A stretch of DNA of 32,889 bases from an uncultured Clostridium sp. (lineage in GTDB: Bacteria; Bacillota; Clostridia; Lachnospirales; Lachnospiraceae): the NCBI GenBank assembly GCA_947575275.1, contig CANPMS010000025.1, forward strand, positions 1 to 32,889, given 5' to 3'. The position numbers and the translations under genes were made by a program. The notes beneath the pieces were generated by a model that had not been told where the DNA came from, did no database searches, and saw only the letters and a program-made list of their open reading frames with translations. This document shows positions 7,835-15,146 of the stretch, in pieces (positions within the stretch are counted from its first letter, which is position 1; each line of letters opens with the position of its first letter).

Positions 7835-8524
7835 CTATTTCTGACCATAATAAGCATTCGCGCCATGTTTTCTCTGGTAATGCTTGTCCTGAAGCTCCTG
7901 GGGCGCCGGCTCTGCCTTGGGATTAATCAGCTCACATCTGGCCGCCATCTTGGCCACCTCTTCCAGCACCACTGCGTTATGCACTGCCTCCATCGCATCC
8001 TTCCCCCAGGCAAACGGTCCGTGATTTTTGCACAGACATGCGGGAACAGCCATATATTCTCTGTTCTTAAAGTGCTCTACAATTAGAAGTCCTGTGTTCC
8101 TCTCATATGCACTCTCAATTTCCTCTTTAGTCAGACATCTTAAACAGGGGATTTCACCATACATATAATCTGCATGAGTGGTACCATAGCAAGGGATTCC
8201 TCTGCCCGCCTGCGCCCAACTGGTAGCCCAGCTGGAATGGGTATGAACGATTCCTCCCATCTTCGGAAATGCTTTATACAATTCCAGATGGGTAGCTGTA
8301 TCAGAAGACGGCCGATAATCTCCCTCAACCTGATTTCCCTCCAAATCCATCACTACCATATCCTTTGGGCTCAGCTTGTCATACTCTACCCCGCTGGGCT
8401 TTATTACAAACAATTTGCTCTCCCGATCAATCGCACTCACATTTCCCCACGTGAATGTCACCAGACCGTACTTGGGAAGCGCCATATTTGCCTTATATAC
8501 TAATTCCTTCAGTTCTTCCAGCAT
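7835..8524 (-). CDS. ulaF: L-ribulose-5-phosphate 4-epimerase
   Basis: This 229-residue enzyme of the class II aldolase/AraD fold converts L-ribulose 5-phosphate to D-xylulose 5-phosphate by breaking and remaking the C3-C4 bond. Metal ligands are visible as H94 and H96 ([15 protein letters not shown]) and H168 ([11 protein letters not shown]). The phosphate-binding parts TWGNVSAID and IKPSGVEYD are also typical, as is D76 in [13 protein letters not shown]. Length and sequence match UlaF/AraD. The placement with ulaE, ulaG and the ascorbate PTS makes UlaF the fitting symbol. AGAAGGAG lies eight bases before ATG 8524. Confidence 0.93.
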   Translation of the reverse strand: MLEELKELVYKANMALPKYGLVTFTWGNVSAIDRESKLFVIKPSGVEYDKLSPKDMVVMDLEGNQVEGDYRPSSDTATHLELYKAFPKMGGIVHTHSSWATSWAQAGRGIPCYGTTHADYMYGEIPCLRCLTKEEIESAYERNTGLLIVEHFKNREYMAVPACLCKNHGPFAWGKDAMEAVHNAVVLEEVAKMAARCELINPKAEPAPQELQDKHYQRKHGANAYYGQK

Positions 8525-8551
8525 ATTCTGTTCTCCTTCTGACAGGCTCGC

Positions 8552-9601
8552 CTACGGCCGAAGTGTATACATTGCCACTTCATTGATTTCTCTGTTGGTA
8601 GCAATCATCACATCATTTCCGTTATGATTATACTTCCATATATTCGCAGGACCGCATCCGCTGTCAAGCACCTGTACCTGGTATTCTTGTGCCTCCCTGT
8701 TCCATGTAAACGCCAGCAAATTCCGTTCTCCCTCCCGATGCCCGATTACTACCGTCGGTCTGCCGCACAGCATTCCTCCAAAAAGAGCATGGGTGAAACT
8801 TGCAGGTTTTCCATAGTCATAAACTTTCTTATATGTGCCATCCTGTTTCTTGTAAATACTGATATTATCTCCATGAAACGGAGACAGCACTGCCAGTTCT
8901 TTCTCTCCATCCTCATCCAAATCCACCAGCACTGCGTCACTGGCCGGAGTATCAAGAAACTGTTTAATCTCCCAGTTGTCCTCAGGATTCTGCGGGGGAA
9001 TAAACTGATACACCCCGTTCTCCGCAGAAATGACTGCAGTCTCTACTCCATCCTCATCCACCTGGTAGTATCCATGGTTTTTCAGCATATTATCCTTAAT
9101 TACCTGTAATTCAAGCTGATGCTCCTCATCAAACCCGCTTAAATCATCCGGCAGCACTGCTGCATAAACCTTCCCCGGCATAGACCAGTCATCTTTATAT
9201 TCATGACCTGATTTCAGAGCACATGCAATCAGATAACGAACTCCGTTTCTCTCTAAAATATCAAAGCGGTGCACATGGGGCAGCGCTGCCAGAGTACGAA
9301 TCTGCCAATTTCCTTTCTCCACCGGAGTCACAATCACAATCTTTGCCTCTTTTGAATCATTGGGCGAATAGAACTTATGAGTGGCAAGAAACTGCCCGTC
9401 ACTGCCCGGCACCTGCACCATCGTCATGACACCGCCCGGCTCACTCCAGACGGTATCCTCCTCATTTCCATCTAAATCAAAAAGCAGACATCTGTCCACC
9501 TTCTCTGCCGCCACCAAAAAATGATCTTTCCCTGCGTAATGCAAGGGTGCAATGGAATAGCATTTTGTCAGCTCCCCAATTACTTTTTTTTCAACTTTCA
9601 T
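8552..9601 (-). CDS. cytoplasmic seven-bladed beta-propeller protein of unknown function
   Basis: I do not recognise this 349-residue protein as a named family. It has no signal peptide or membrane segment. The sequence can be split into seven repeats of about 45-55 residues, starting near SIAPLHY (16), MTMVQVP (59), HVHRFDI (109), KNHGYYQ (174), SDAVLVD (221), FTHALFG (269) and GPANIWK (318), as in a seven-bladed propeller. Two repeats carry FG-GAP/VCBS-like acidic loops (VDEDGVETAVIS from 181; DLDEDGEKELAVLS from 227). Histidines recur at blade starts (21, 111, 176, 271) and in the next strands or loops (75, 133, 243, 288), which would suit a metal site in the central channel. It lies between ulaE and ulaF, 36 and 27 bases away. 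An enzyme role in ascorbate breakdown, or a sensor or scaffold role, are both open. Confidence 0.75.
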   Translation of the reverse strand: MKVEKKVIGELTKCYSIAPLHYAGKDHFLVAAEKVDRCLLFDLDGNEEDTVWSEPGGVMTMVQVPGSDGQFLATHKFYSPNDSKEAKIVIVTPVEKGNWQIRTLAALPHVHRFDILERNGVRYLIACALKSGHEYKDDWSMPGKVYAAVLPDDLSGFDEEHQLELQVIKDNMLKNHGYYQVDEDGVETAVISAENGVYQFIPPQNPEDNWEIKQFLDTPASDAVLVDLDEDGEKELAVLSPFHGDNISIYKKQDGTYKKVYDYGKPASFTHALFGGMLCGRPTVVIGHREGERNLLAFTWNREAQEYQVQVLDSGCGPANIWKYNHNGNDVMIATNREINEVAMYTLRP

Positions 9602-9637
9602 GTGGATCCGTTTATCTCCTTTCCAGCTGATTTCTGA

Positions 9638-10480
9638 TTAGTATAAATTCAGAATCTTTGTCATCCTCCGGTTGGCATCCAGAAGGTCATTCTTCCACTG
9701 TGGGTTTCCTGTATACCAAAATTCCGTGACAAATTTCCTTACTCCCAGCCCCCATGCCTCTCGGATCGCTTCCTCAAAATTCACATGACCCTCACCAAAC
9801 GGAATTTCACGGAAATGACCTGGCTTCGTCTCTTTTAAGTGCATGGCAACCAGATGTCCCCTGCCTGTGCAAAGATCATCCAACACATTGGTTCCATAGT
9901 CTTTTGCTGCATTCGTGATATTGCCGATATCAGGATAAACATTCAAATACATGGACGAAACCTGGTTCACATACTGCATAGCCTTCTCTACCGTATTCAT
10001 AAATTGGGTTTCCATCGTCTCAAACCCAAGAACCACACCTGCGCGTGCTGCCAGCTCTGTCGCCTTTTTCAAATTCTCCAGAAAATACAATTTTGTATCC
10101 TCACCCGGCTCCTCATAATATACATCATATCCCGCAAGCTGAATAATCCTCACACCCAAATCATCCGCCAGCTGAATGGCTTTTTCCATAATTTCCATTG
10201 CCTTTTGACGAACCTGCGGATCACGGCTGCCCAAAGGATACTTGCGGTGTCCGCTCAGGCACATGGTACGTATGGGAATTCCCACAATCTGCATCAAATC
10301 AGCCATCCACAGACGCTCACTCCGGGACATATCCAGACGCTGCAGCTTTTCTTGTGTTTCATCAATGCTGATTTCCACAAAATCAAACCCGGCCTCTTTT
10401 GCTGCCTCCAGTTTCTCCTTCCAGTCCAGCTCCCCAGGCATTGCTTTCTCATATAAGCCAAGTGTGTACGCTCTCACCAT
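9638..10480 (-). CDS. ulaE: L-xylulose-5-phosphate (L-ribulose-5-phosphate) 3-epimerase
   Basis: A 280-residue TIM-barrel enzyme of the xylose isomerase-like (AP endonuclease 2) superfamily that turns L-xylulose 5-phosphate into L-ribulose 5-phosphate. Metal and catalytic residues appear in the expected strands: E in VLGFETMETQFMN, D in VYPDIGN, H in LVAMHLKETKPG and E in VTEFWY. The N-terminus (YTLGLYEKAMP) and the segment PIRTMCLSGHRKYPLGS are very close to UlaE/SgaU of enterobacteria. ATG 10480 has GGAGG seven to eight bases upstream. It follows the DeoR-type regulator and precedes the propeller gene. Confidence 0.94.
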   Translation of the reverse strand: MVRAYTLGLYEKAMPGELDWKEKLEAAKEAGFDFVEISIDETQEKLQRLDMSRSERLWMADLMQIVGIPIRTMCLSGHRKYPLGSRDPQVRQKAMEIMEKAIQLADDLGVRIIQLAGYDVYYEEPGEDTKLYFLENLKKATELAARAGVVLGFETMETQFMNTVEKAMQYVNQVSSMYLNVYPDIGNITNAAKDYGTNVLDDLCTGRGHLVAMHLKETKPGHFREIPFGEGHVNFEEAIREAWGLGVRKFVTEFWYTGNPQWKNDLLDANRRMTKILNLY

Positions 10481-10517
10481 AATCTGCCTCCATACTTTTA
10501 TATAAGGAATGTTTCTT

Positions 10518-11279
10518 TTAAAAATCCCCCCTGCACACCTGATAGACCTGAACGCCTTTTTCTCTCATAGCGTCTAAAGCCTCCCGGGGCGCCTGTTCAT
10601 CCGTAATCAGCGCCGTAATCTTCTCCACCGGACAGCTCATAAAGCTGCTGCTTTTACCGATTTTGGTATGATCCGCCAATACGTACACCCCCTTTGATGC
10701 GTGGTCAATCATCATTTCATTAATGCTCACTTCATTAAATACTTCTGTGGTCATGCCAGCATCCGCACTGATTCCAGAGCATCCTACAAATGCCTTTTTT
10801 GCATAAATGGGCTGCAGATTCCGAAGCGCAAAGTCCCCAACCATTGCATCCTTTGGATGACGCAGTTCTCCACCTGTCAGTACTACGTTCACACCTTGAG
10901 GACGCTCATAGCCGAGGGCCTTGCCATTATTGGTTATCACTGTTACATTATCACACTGGATATATTCCAAAATCTGCAGTGCATTCCAACTGGTATTAAT
11001 AAAAAGGGTGTCACCAGGAAGCACAAAACGGGCTGCATATCTGGCTATGAGCCTGCGGTATATTTGAACTTCATCCGGGGACTCCAGAGCAGACACTGCC
11101 CCTCCATAAACACGAATCAGGAGCTTCTGTTCCTCCAGATACTGGAGGTCCCTGCGAATCGTAATCAGGGACACTCCAAATATCTGTGCCAGCTCATCCA
11201 CTCTCACTGTGGGATTCTTCTGCATCATTTCAATAATACGGTTTCTGCGGTTATCCACACAAGCTCGCTCTCTTTTCAT
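10518..11279 (-). CDS. DeoR-family regulator of the ascorbate operon (UlaR-like)
   Basis: A 253-residue DeoR/GlpR repressor. The N-terminal winged helix (about 10-60) has RNRIIEMMQKNPTVRVDELA and the recognition part VSLITIRRDLQYLEEQ, followed by RVYGGAVS. The C-terminal sugar-phosphate sensor domain has VITNNGKAL, LTGGELR, FVGCSGI and the ending VYVLADHTKIGKSS. By analogy with UlaR it may bind ascorbate 6-phosphate and release DNA, though the order in the operon is the only support for that ligand. It lies between ulaB and ulaE, so it would be autoregulated. ATG 11279 is chosen over GTG 11288 because AAGGGG ends eight bases before it. Its operators may be the TTTTTATG repeats at 14759-14981. 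Confidence 0.88.
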   Translation of the reverse strand: MKRERACVDNRRNRIIEMMQKNPTVRVDELAQIFGVSLITIRRDLQYLEEQKLLIRVYGGAVSALESPDEVQIYRRLIARYAARFVLPGDTLFINTSWNALQILEYIQCDNVTVITNNGKALGYERPQGVNVVLTGGELRHPKDAMVGDFALRNLQPIYAKKAFVGCSGISADAGMTTEVFNEVSINEMMIDHASKGVYVLADHTKIGKSSSFMSCPVEKITALITDEQAPREALDAMREKGVQVYQVCRGDF

Positions 11280-11329
11280 TATCCGCACCCCTTGTCACCG
11301 TAATATTTTACACGCTTTTGTCTCCTCAC

Positions 11330-11635
11330 CTATTCGATGATTCCATTCTCCCGCATCTTATCCTCCATCTCCTGGGCAGACATGATGTTGCGCAATCCGA
11401 TAACAATTGTGCCTTTCGCCTGTGCATCCTTAAACATAGACATAAAATTCTGTGCACAGAATACCACATCAAACTGACCGGCAGCAGTCTTCCCCTCAGA
11501 AAGTGCACAGTGATGCACCTTGGACGGTTTAATCCCCACTTTGTCCAGAACCTTGGTCATCGTCATTTTCATCATTAAGCTGGAACCTGCTCCATTTGCA
11601 CAACATACTAAAAAGCTCATATTGTCCTTTGCCAT
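11330..11635 (-). CDS. ulaB: ascorbate PTS enzyme IIB
   Basis: A 101-residue cytoplasmic phosphocarrier that receives phosphate from IIA and passes it to ascorbate as it crosses IIC. The phosphorylated cysteine is C12 in VCCANGAGSS, the counterpart of CGNGQGSS in E. coli UlaB, and the following MMKMTMTKVLDK also matches. Length is normal. GAGGAGG precedes ATG 11635. It lies 18 bases after ulaA on the same transcript. Confidence 0.93.
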   Translation of the reverse strand: MAKDNMSFLVCCANGAGSSLMMKMTMTKVLDKVGIKPSKVHHCALSEGKTAAGQFDVVFCAQNFMSMFKDAQAKGTIVIGLRNIMSAQEMEDKMRENGIIE

Positions 11636-11653
11636 AGCAGTAAACCTCCTCTA

Positions 11654-13129
11654 TTAATTCTCTTTCATCTGCTTATAAGCTTCATAATCTTCCGTCATCA
11701 GGAAATATCCCTTTTTATCCATATGATACTGAATCTGAGGAATTGCCAGCAATGCAATGACCACGATAGCCACGCCCGCATAGCTTAAGAACTTCATCAG
11801 CGTAGTCATTACCGGCCAAACCACAGCCCAGTCCCACATACCAAGGTATCCGCCGTAAGCCGCCATGCCTACCCAGCCTGCAATAAGAGCAGAGCCGAAT
11901 ACCTGGCAGATACCGGACAGGAACGGTAAAATCAGAGCTGCCTTGATGCCGCCCTTTTCATTGGCAAATACGGCAATCGTTGCATTATCAAAGAATACCG
12001 GAACGAATCCACAAATCACAAGCACTGGACTCTGAAGTACAATCAGGGCTACAATTGCCAGAATCTGGCCTGCAAATCCGGCTAAAAATCCAAGCGGTAC
12101 CGCATTGGCGGAACCGAATCCAAATACCACTGCGCAGTCAACACCCGGAAGGGAGCCAGGAAGCAGTTTGTCTGCAATTCCCTGGAAGGATGCAGTCAGC
12201 TCCGTTACGAAGGTTCTTACACCAAGCTGCAAAATCGCCAAGTACACAGAGAAATTTAAACAGGTCTGAATCACATAGAAAACCATGCTGGCGCCTTTTT
12301 TTAAGAAGCCTTGCTCTGTCAGATAACCGCGTCCTAAAATGCACAGAATGGAGCCGAAAAACAAAATCATCAGGATAGAAGTACACACCATATTTTCATT
12401 GAAAATAGACATAAATCCCGGCAGCTCAACGTCATCAATCTTTTTAATTTCTTTTCCATCCTCTTTCTTGCCAAAAAACTTCTCTGCCATCCAGGTGTTA
12501 AGCGCCACTCCGAACATCTGCTGGTGAGCCAGACAGAAGCCTGCACCGTCCGTCAATTCCTGGCATGGTCTGATGGTCAGGTTTGAGCCGACTGCCCAGT
12601 AAGCTCCCAGAACCAACGCCATAACCACCAACAGGCTGATATTATTATTAATAAGGAACGGACATGCAAACAGAATCAGCCAGTATGCGGTAGCAGCCTG
12701 CTGAACCTGCACATGACCTGTGGTGAACAGCGCGCGCAGCTTCGTAACCTTCCTGAAACGTACCAGAAGGATATTTACGATAAACGCAATCAGCAGCAAA
12801 ATCATAACATTGCCAAAGCCTTTACCAAACACTTCCTCCACGCCGGCAGTAACCGCATTCTGCCCAAAATACGGGTCAATAACCATTGCATCGATATCAA
12901 ACCGGTCTTTCAAGCCCACAAGCACCGGACGGAAGTTACTCACCAGGCCGCTGGAACCCACTGTCAAAATCAAATAGCCTACGATTGCTTTAATCACGCC
13001 TGCCAGCACATCGTACCATGGCTTCTTCAGCAGGATATACCCAATCATAACAATCAGGCCAATCATAAAAGCCGGCTGCTGCAGCACATTTACTGCAAAA
13101 TACTCCCATCCCCTCATTAACATTTCCAT
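11654..13129 (-). CDS. ulaA: ascorbate PTS enzyme IIC permease
   Basis: This 491-residue membrane protein is the SgaT/UlaA permease, which moves L-ascorbate across the membrane while IIB phosphorylates it. About eleven hydrophobic segments are visible. Diagnostic stretches are GYLILTVGSSGLV near the start, HVQVQQAATAYW, LTDGAGFCLAHQQMFGV, and GVDCAVVFGFGSANAVPLGF. It is slightly longer than the E. coli protein because of a loop around residues 215-230 (FFGKKEDGKEIKKID). AAGGAGG lies close before ATG 13129. It is flanked by ulaC (24 bases) and ulaB. Confidence 0.95.
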   Translation of the reverse strand: MEMLMRGWEYFAVNVLQQPAFMIGLIVMIGYILLKKPWYDVLAGVIKAIVGYLILTVGSSGLVSNFRPVLVGLKDRFDIDAMVIDPYFGQNAVTAGVEEVFGKGFGNVMILLLIAFIVNILLVRFRKVTKLRALFTTGHVQVQQAATAYWLILFACPFLINNNISLLVVMALVLGAYWAVGSNLTIRPCQELTDGAGFCLAHQQMFGVALNTWMAEKFFGKKEDGKEIKKIDDVELPGFMSIFNENMVCTSILMILFFGSILCILGRGYLTEQGFLKKGASMVFYVIQTCLNFSVYLAILQLGVRTFVTELTASFQGIADKLLPGSLPGVDCAVVFGFGSANAVPLGFLAGFAGQILAIVALIVLQSPVLVICGFVPVFFDNATIAVFANEKGGIKAALILPFLSGICQVFGSALIAGWVGMAAYGGYLGMWDWAVVWPVMTTLMKFLSYAGVAIVVIALLAIPQIQYHMDKKGYFLMTEDYEAYKQMKEN

Positions 13130-13153
13130 ACTTATACCTCCTTATCCAACAGG

Positions 13154-13615
13154 TTAGTTATTATCCATACAAGTCTTTTGGATCCTCAAAAGATCCTCCG
13201 GCGACTCGGCCTTTAAAAGCTCCTCCATTACCCTTTCGTTCATCAAAAGCTCAGAAAGCTTTGTCATATTCTCCAGGTGCTGATCCGGATTACAGGAAGC
13301 CAGCGTAAAAAACAATTTTGCATCCTTTTCCGGATTCCCCGGCTCAAAGCTGACCGCTTTATCCAGCTTCATGAATCCAATGGCAGTCTTATGAACTCCC
13401 TTTGCACATTCCTGGCAATGGGGCATTGCCACATTGGGCATAATCACGATATAGGGGCCATATTTTTCCACACAGGCAATAATATCTTCTTTATAATTGC
13501 CCTCCACGGTCCCGTCAGCCTCAAGTGATTCGCAGCTCATGCGGATTGCCTCTCTCCAGTCAGATGCCTCTTTTGCAAACTTATAATGATGTGATTCCAC
13601 AAATTCTTTTAGCAT
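13154..13615 (-). CDS. ulaC: ascorbate PTS enzyme IIA
   Basis: A 153-residue IIA protein of the mannitol/fructose fold. Phosphate arrives from HPr on H66 in VIMPNVAMPHCQEC, the canonical P-H-C/A motif. Other family marks are IGFMKLDKAVSF and FFTLASCNPDQHLENM. It hands phosphate to UlaB. GGGAGG stands before ATG 13615. It comes second in the operon, 29 bases after ulaG; the three PTS parts are separate polypeptides, as in E. coli. Confidence 0.93.
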   Translation of the reverse strand: MLKEFVESHHYKFAKEASDWREAIRMSCESLEADGTVEGNYKEDIIACVEKYGPYIVIMPNVAMPHCQECAKGVHKTAIGFMKLDKAVSFEPGNPEKDAKLFFTLASCNPDQHLENMTKLSELLMNERVMEELLKAESPEDLLRIQKTCMDNN

Positions 13616-13644
13616 ATTTTTTGTCCCTCCCCAAATACTGCCGG

Positions 13645-14748
13645 TTACAGACAGGAGCGGAACGGAATGTTCTGAGGCGCCTCAAAGCAATCCTCAAAGC
13701 CCCTGCGGTGGTGATATGCTTTCTTATCCTTATCGGTAGGATAAACATACTTTCCGCCAACTTCCCAGAAAAACGGATGGAATTGATAATCCAGCCGATC
13801 CTTCTTCATGTCGTACAACACCCGGATTTCATTAATATCTGCCATAAAATTGGTCCATACGTCATAATGTATGGGAATCACCACCTTACACCTGAGCGCT
13901 TCTGCCATCCGCAGAATATCGCAGGACGTCATCTTGTCTGCCATTCCCACTGGATTCTCTCCATAAGAGCCGAATGCCACATCCACATCGTAATCTTTTC
14001 CATGCTTGGCAAAATAAATGGAGTAGTGGGAATCACCGCTGTGATAGATATTGCCGCCCGGAGTCTTAACCAGATAGTTTACTGCCTTATCATCCATATC
14101 CGTTGGACAAATACCTGTCAGCTCTTCCCTGTCCGGTCCGGTGGAATCGGTAGTTACCAGACAAGTCCTGTCAAAGGAATCAAGAACAACAATCTCCACA
14201 TCCTTTATAGTGATGGTATCACCAGGACGCACCGTGATGCAACGGTCTTGGGGAACTCCCCATTTAATCCAGGTCTCAACTGATTTTTTCGGCCCAATAA
14301 ACGGAACCGGAACTTCCTTTCCATCTTTATCCACAGTAGTCATTCCGCTCTTGATAACGTGCGCCGCATACTCAGCGCTCATATGATCCTGATGGTAATG
14401 AGTTGCCAGCACTGCATCTACCTGCTTAATGGCAAACGGATCAATCACAAACGGAACAGCTCTTAAGTTCGGCTGCATGTTTCTGGCTCCGCACATATTG
14501 GCCATCTGATGTCCCACTGCCATCTTTCCGTCACCATGGGTGCGCTTTCCGTTTCCGCACCAAAGATCAATGGTCAGATTGCAGCCTCCTGGGGTCTTAA
14601 ACCACATTCCTGTGCATCCAAGCCACCACATTGCTACCGTTCCCGGCTTCACCTCCTCACTTTCAATTTCCTCGTTGAGCCATGTGCCCCACTCCGGAAA
14701 CGTGCTCATAATCCAGGATTCGCGAGTTGTTTCACTCACTTTACTCAT
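13645..14748 (-). CDS. ulaG: L-ascorbate-6-phosphate lactonase
   Basis: UlaG opens the lactone ring of L-ascorbate 6-phosphate to give 3-keto-L-gulonate 6-phosphate, in the cytoplasm, as a metal-dependent metallo-beta-lactamase-fold enzyme. The HxHxDH motif is at residues 117-122 (HYHQDH), with further ligands likely in YHSGDSHYS and IPIHYDVW. The 367-residue sequence from ATG 14748 begins [20 protein letters not shown], very close to E. coli UlaG. That and the AAGGAGGG site just upstream decide the start against an ATG 45 bases earlier. It is the first gene of the operon, about 108 bases after the predicted transcription start. Confidence 0.96.
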   Translation of the reverse strand: MSKVSETTRESWIMSTFPEWGTWLNEEIESEEVKPGTVAMWWLGCTGMWFKTPGGCNLTIDLWCGNGKRTHGDGKMAVGHQMANMCGARNMQPNLRAVPFVIDPFAIKQVDAVLATHYHQDHMSAEYAAHVIKSGMTTVDKDGKEVPVPFIGPKKSVETWIKWGVPQDRCITVRPGDTITIKDVEIVVLDSFDRTCLVTTDSTGPDREELTGICPTDMDDKAVNYLVKTPGGNIYHSGDSHYSIYFAKHGKDYDVDVAFGSYGENPVGMADKMTSCDILRMAEALRCKVVIPIHYDVWTNFMADINEIRVLYDMKKDRLDYQFHPFFWEVGGKYVYPTDKDKKAYHHRRGFEDCFEAPQNIPFRSCL

Positions 14749-14800
14749 AGTGCCCTCCTTTTTATGACTTTTTTTATGCTCGTTTTGTTCCATAGACTAA

Positions 14801-14820
14801 TAATAACATTTTTGTTATTA
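14801..14820. repeat. perfect inverted repeat in the ulaG leader
   Basis: TAATAACA, a four-base TTTT centre, and TGTTATTA. The arms are eight bases and perfect. It lies about 36-55 bases after the predicted ulaG transcription start. It could be an operator for a dimeric regulator or a weak RNA hairpin. Confidence 0.6.
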
Positions 14821-14862
14821 TTTTACAATCTGTTTTTATGACCGATTTGTATTTTTATGTTC

Positions 14863-14891
14863 ATTATATACAATTTTCGCTCTTATTTTAA
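14863..14891 (-). promoter_or_regulatory. promoter of the ascorbate operon
   Basis: Minus-strand TTAAAA (14886-14891), 17 bases, then consensus TATAAT (14863-14868). The weak -35 and consensus -10, overlapped downstream by TTTTTATG repeats, fit a regulated promoter. Confidence 0.6.
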
Positions 14892-15047
14892 CCTTTTTGT
14901 GCAACTTTTATTTATTTTGTTTAATTTGATATTTTAAATATCTTTAATTTTAACATTTATTTAATTTCCATTTTTATGTTCAAATTGATGCTAATTCTCA
15001 AAATTCGTAGTGTTTCGAGTATTTTCGAGGAGGCAATCTTCTATTAA

Positions 15048-15073
15048 AAAGTACAATATTCAGGCTGTACTTT
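15048..15073. repeat. inverted repeat upstream of the symporter promoter
   Basis: AAAGTACA (15048-15055) and TGTACTTT (15066-15073), separated by ten bases. It ends nine bases before the -35 box of the symporter gene, so it may be a regulator site. Confidence 0.45.
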
Positions 15074-15081
15074 ATTCTACA

Positions 15082-15110
15082 TTGCAGTCGATGCCTTCCC
15101 GTGTTATAAT
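15082..15110 (+). promoter_or_regulatory. sigma-A promoter of the symporter gene
   Basis: TTGCAG (15082-15087), 17 bases, TATAAT (15105-15110). AAGGAGG follows before ATG 15147. Confidence 0.7.
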
Positions 15111-15146
15111 CAAACGAAACGGATATACATAAGGAGGATAATAATT

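Larger units (their letters stand above)
14759..14981. promoter_or_regulatory. array of TTTTTATG repeats, probable DeoR-family operators
   Basis: TTTTTATG occurs at 14759-14766, 14771-14778, 14833-14840, 14852-14859 and 14971-14978, all in the same orientation. The copies at 14852 and 14971 continue to TTTTTATGTTC, and those at 14759 and 14833 to TTTTTATGAC. The copy at 14852 covers the predicted ulaG transcription start next to the -10 box. The last copy touches the ulaG ribosome site. This fits repression by the operon's own DeoR protein but is not proved; AT-richness makes some copies likely by chance. Confidence 0.45.
14749..15146. other. AT-rich divergent control region between ulaG and the symporter gene
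   Basis: About 400 bases without a gene. They hold the ulaG promoter (14863-14891), five TTTTTATG repeats (from 14759, 14771, 14833, 14852 and 14971) plus a variant TTTTTGTG (14894), a perfect inverted repeat (14801-14820), a second inverted repeat (15048-15073) and the symporter promoter (15082-15110). No good catabolite (cre) box was seen. Confidence 0.7.

Noticed and set aside
13525..14283. A 252-codon open frame on the plus strand opposite ulaG and ulaC
   Set aside because: It is antisense to two well-recognised genes, has no ribosome site, and its translation (many His, Ile, Cys runs) resembles a shadow frame.
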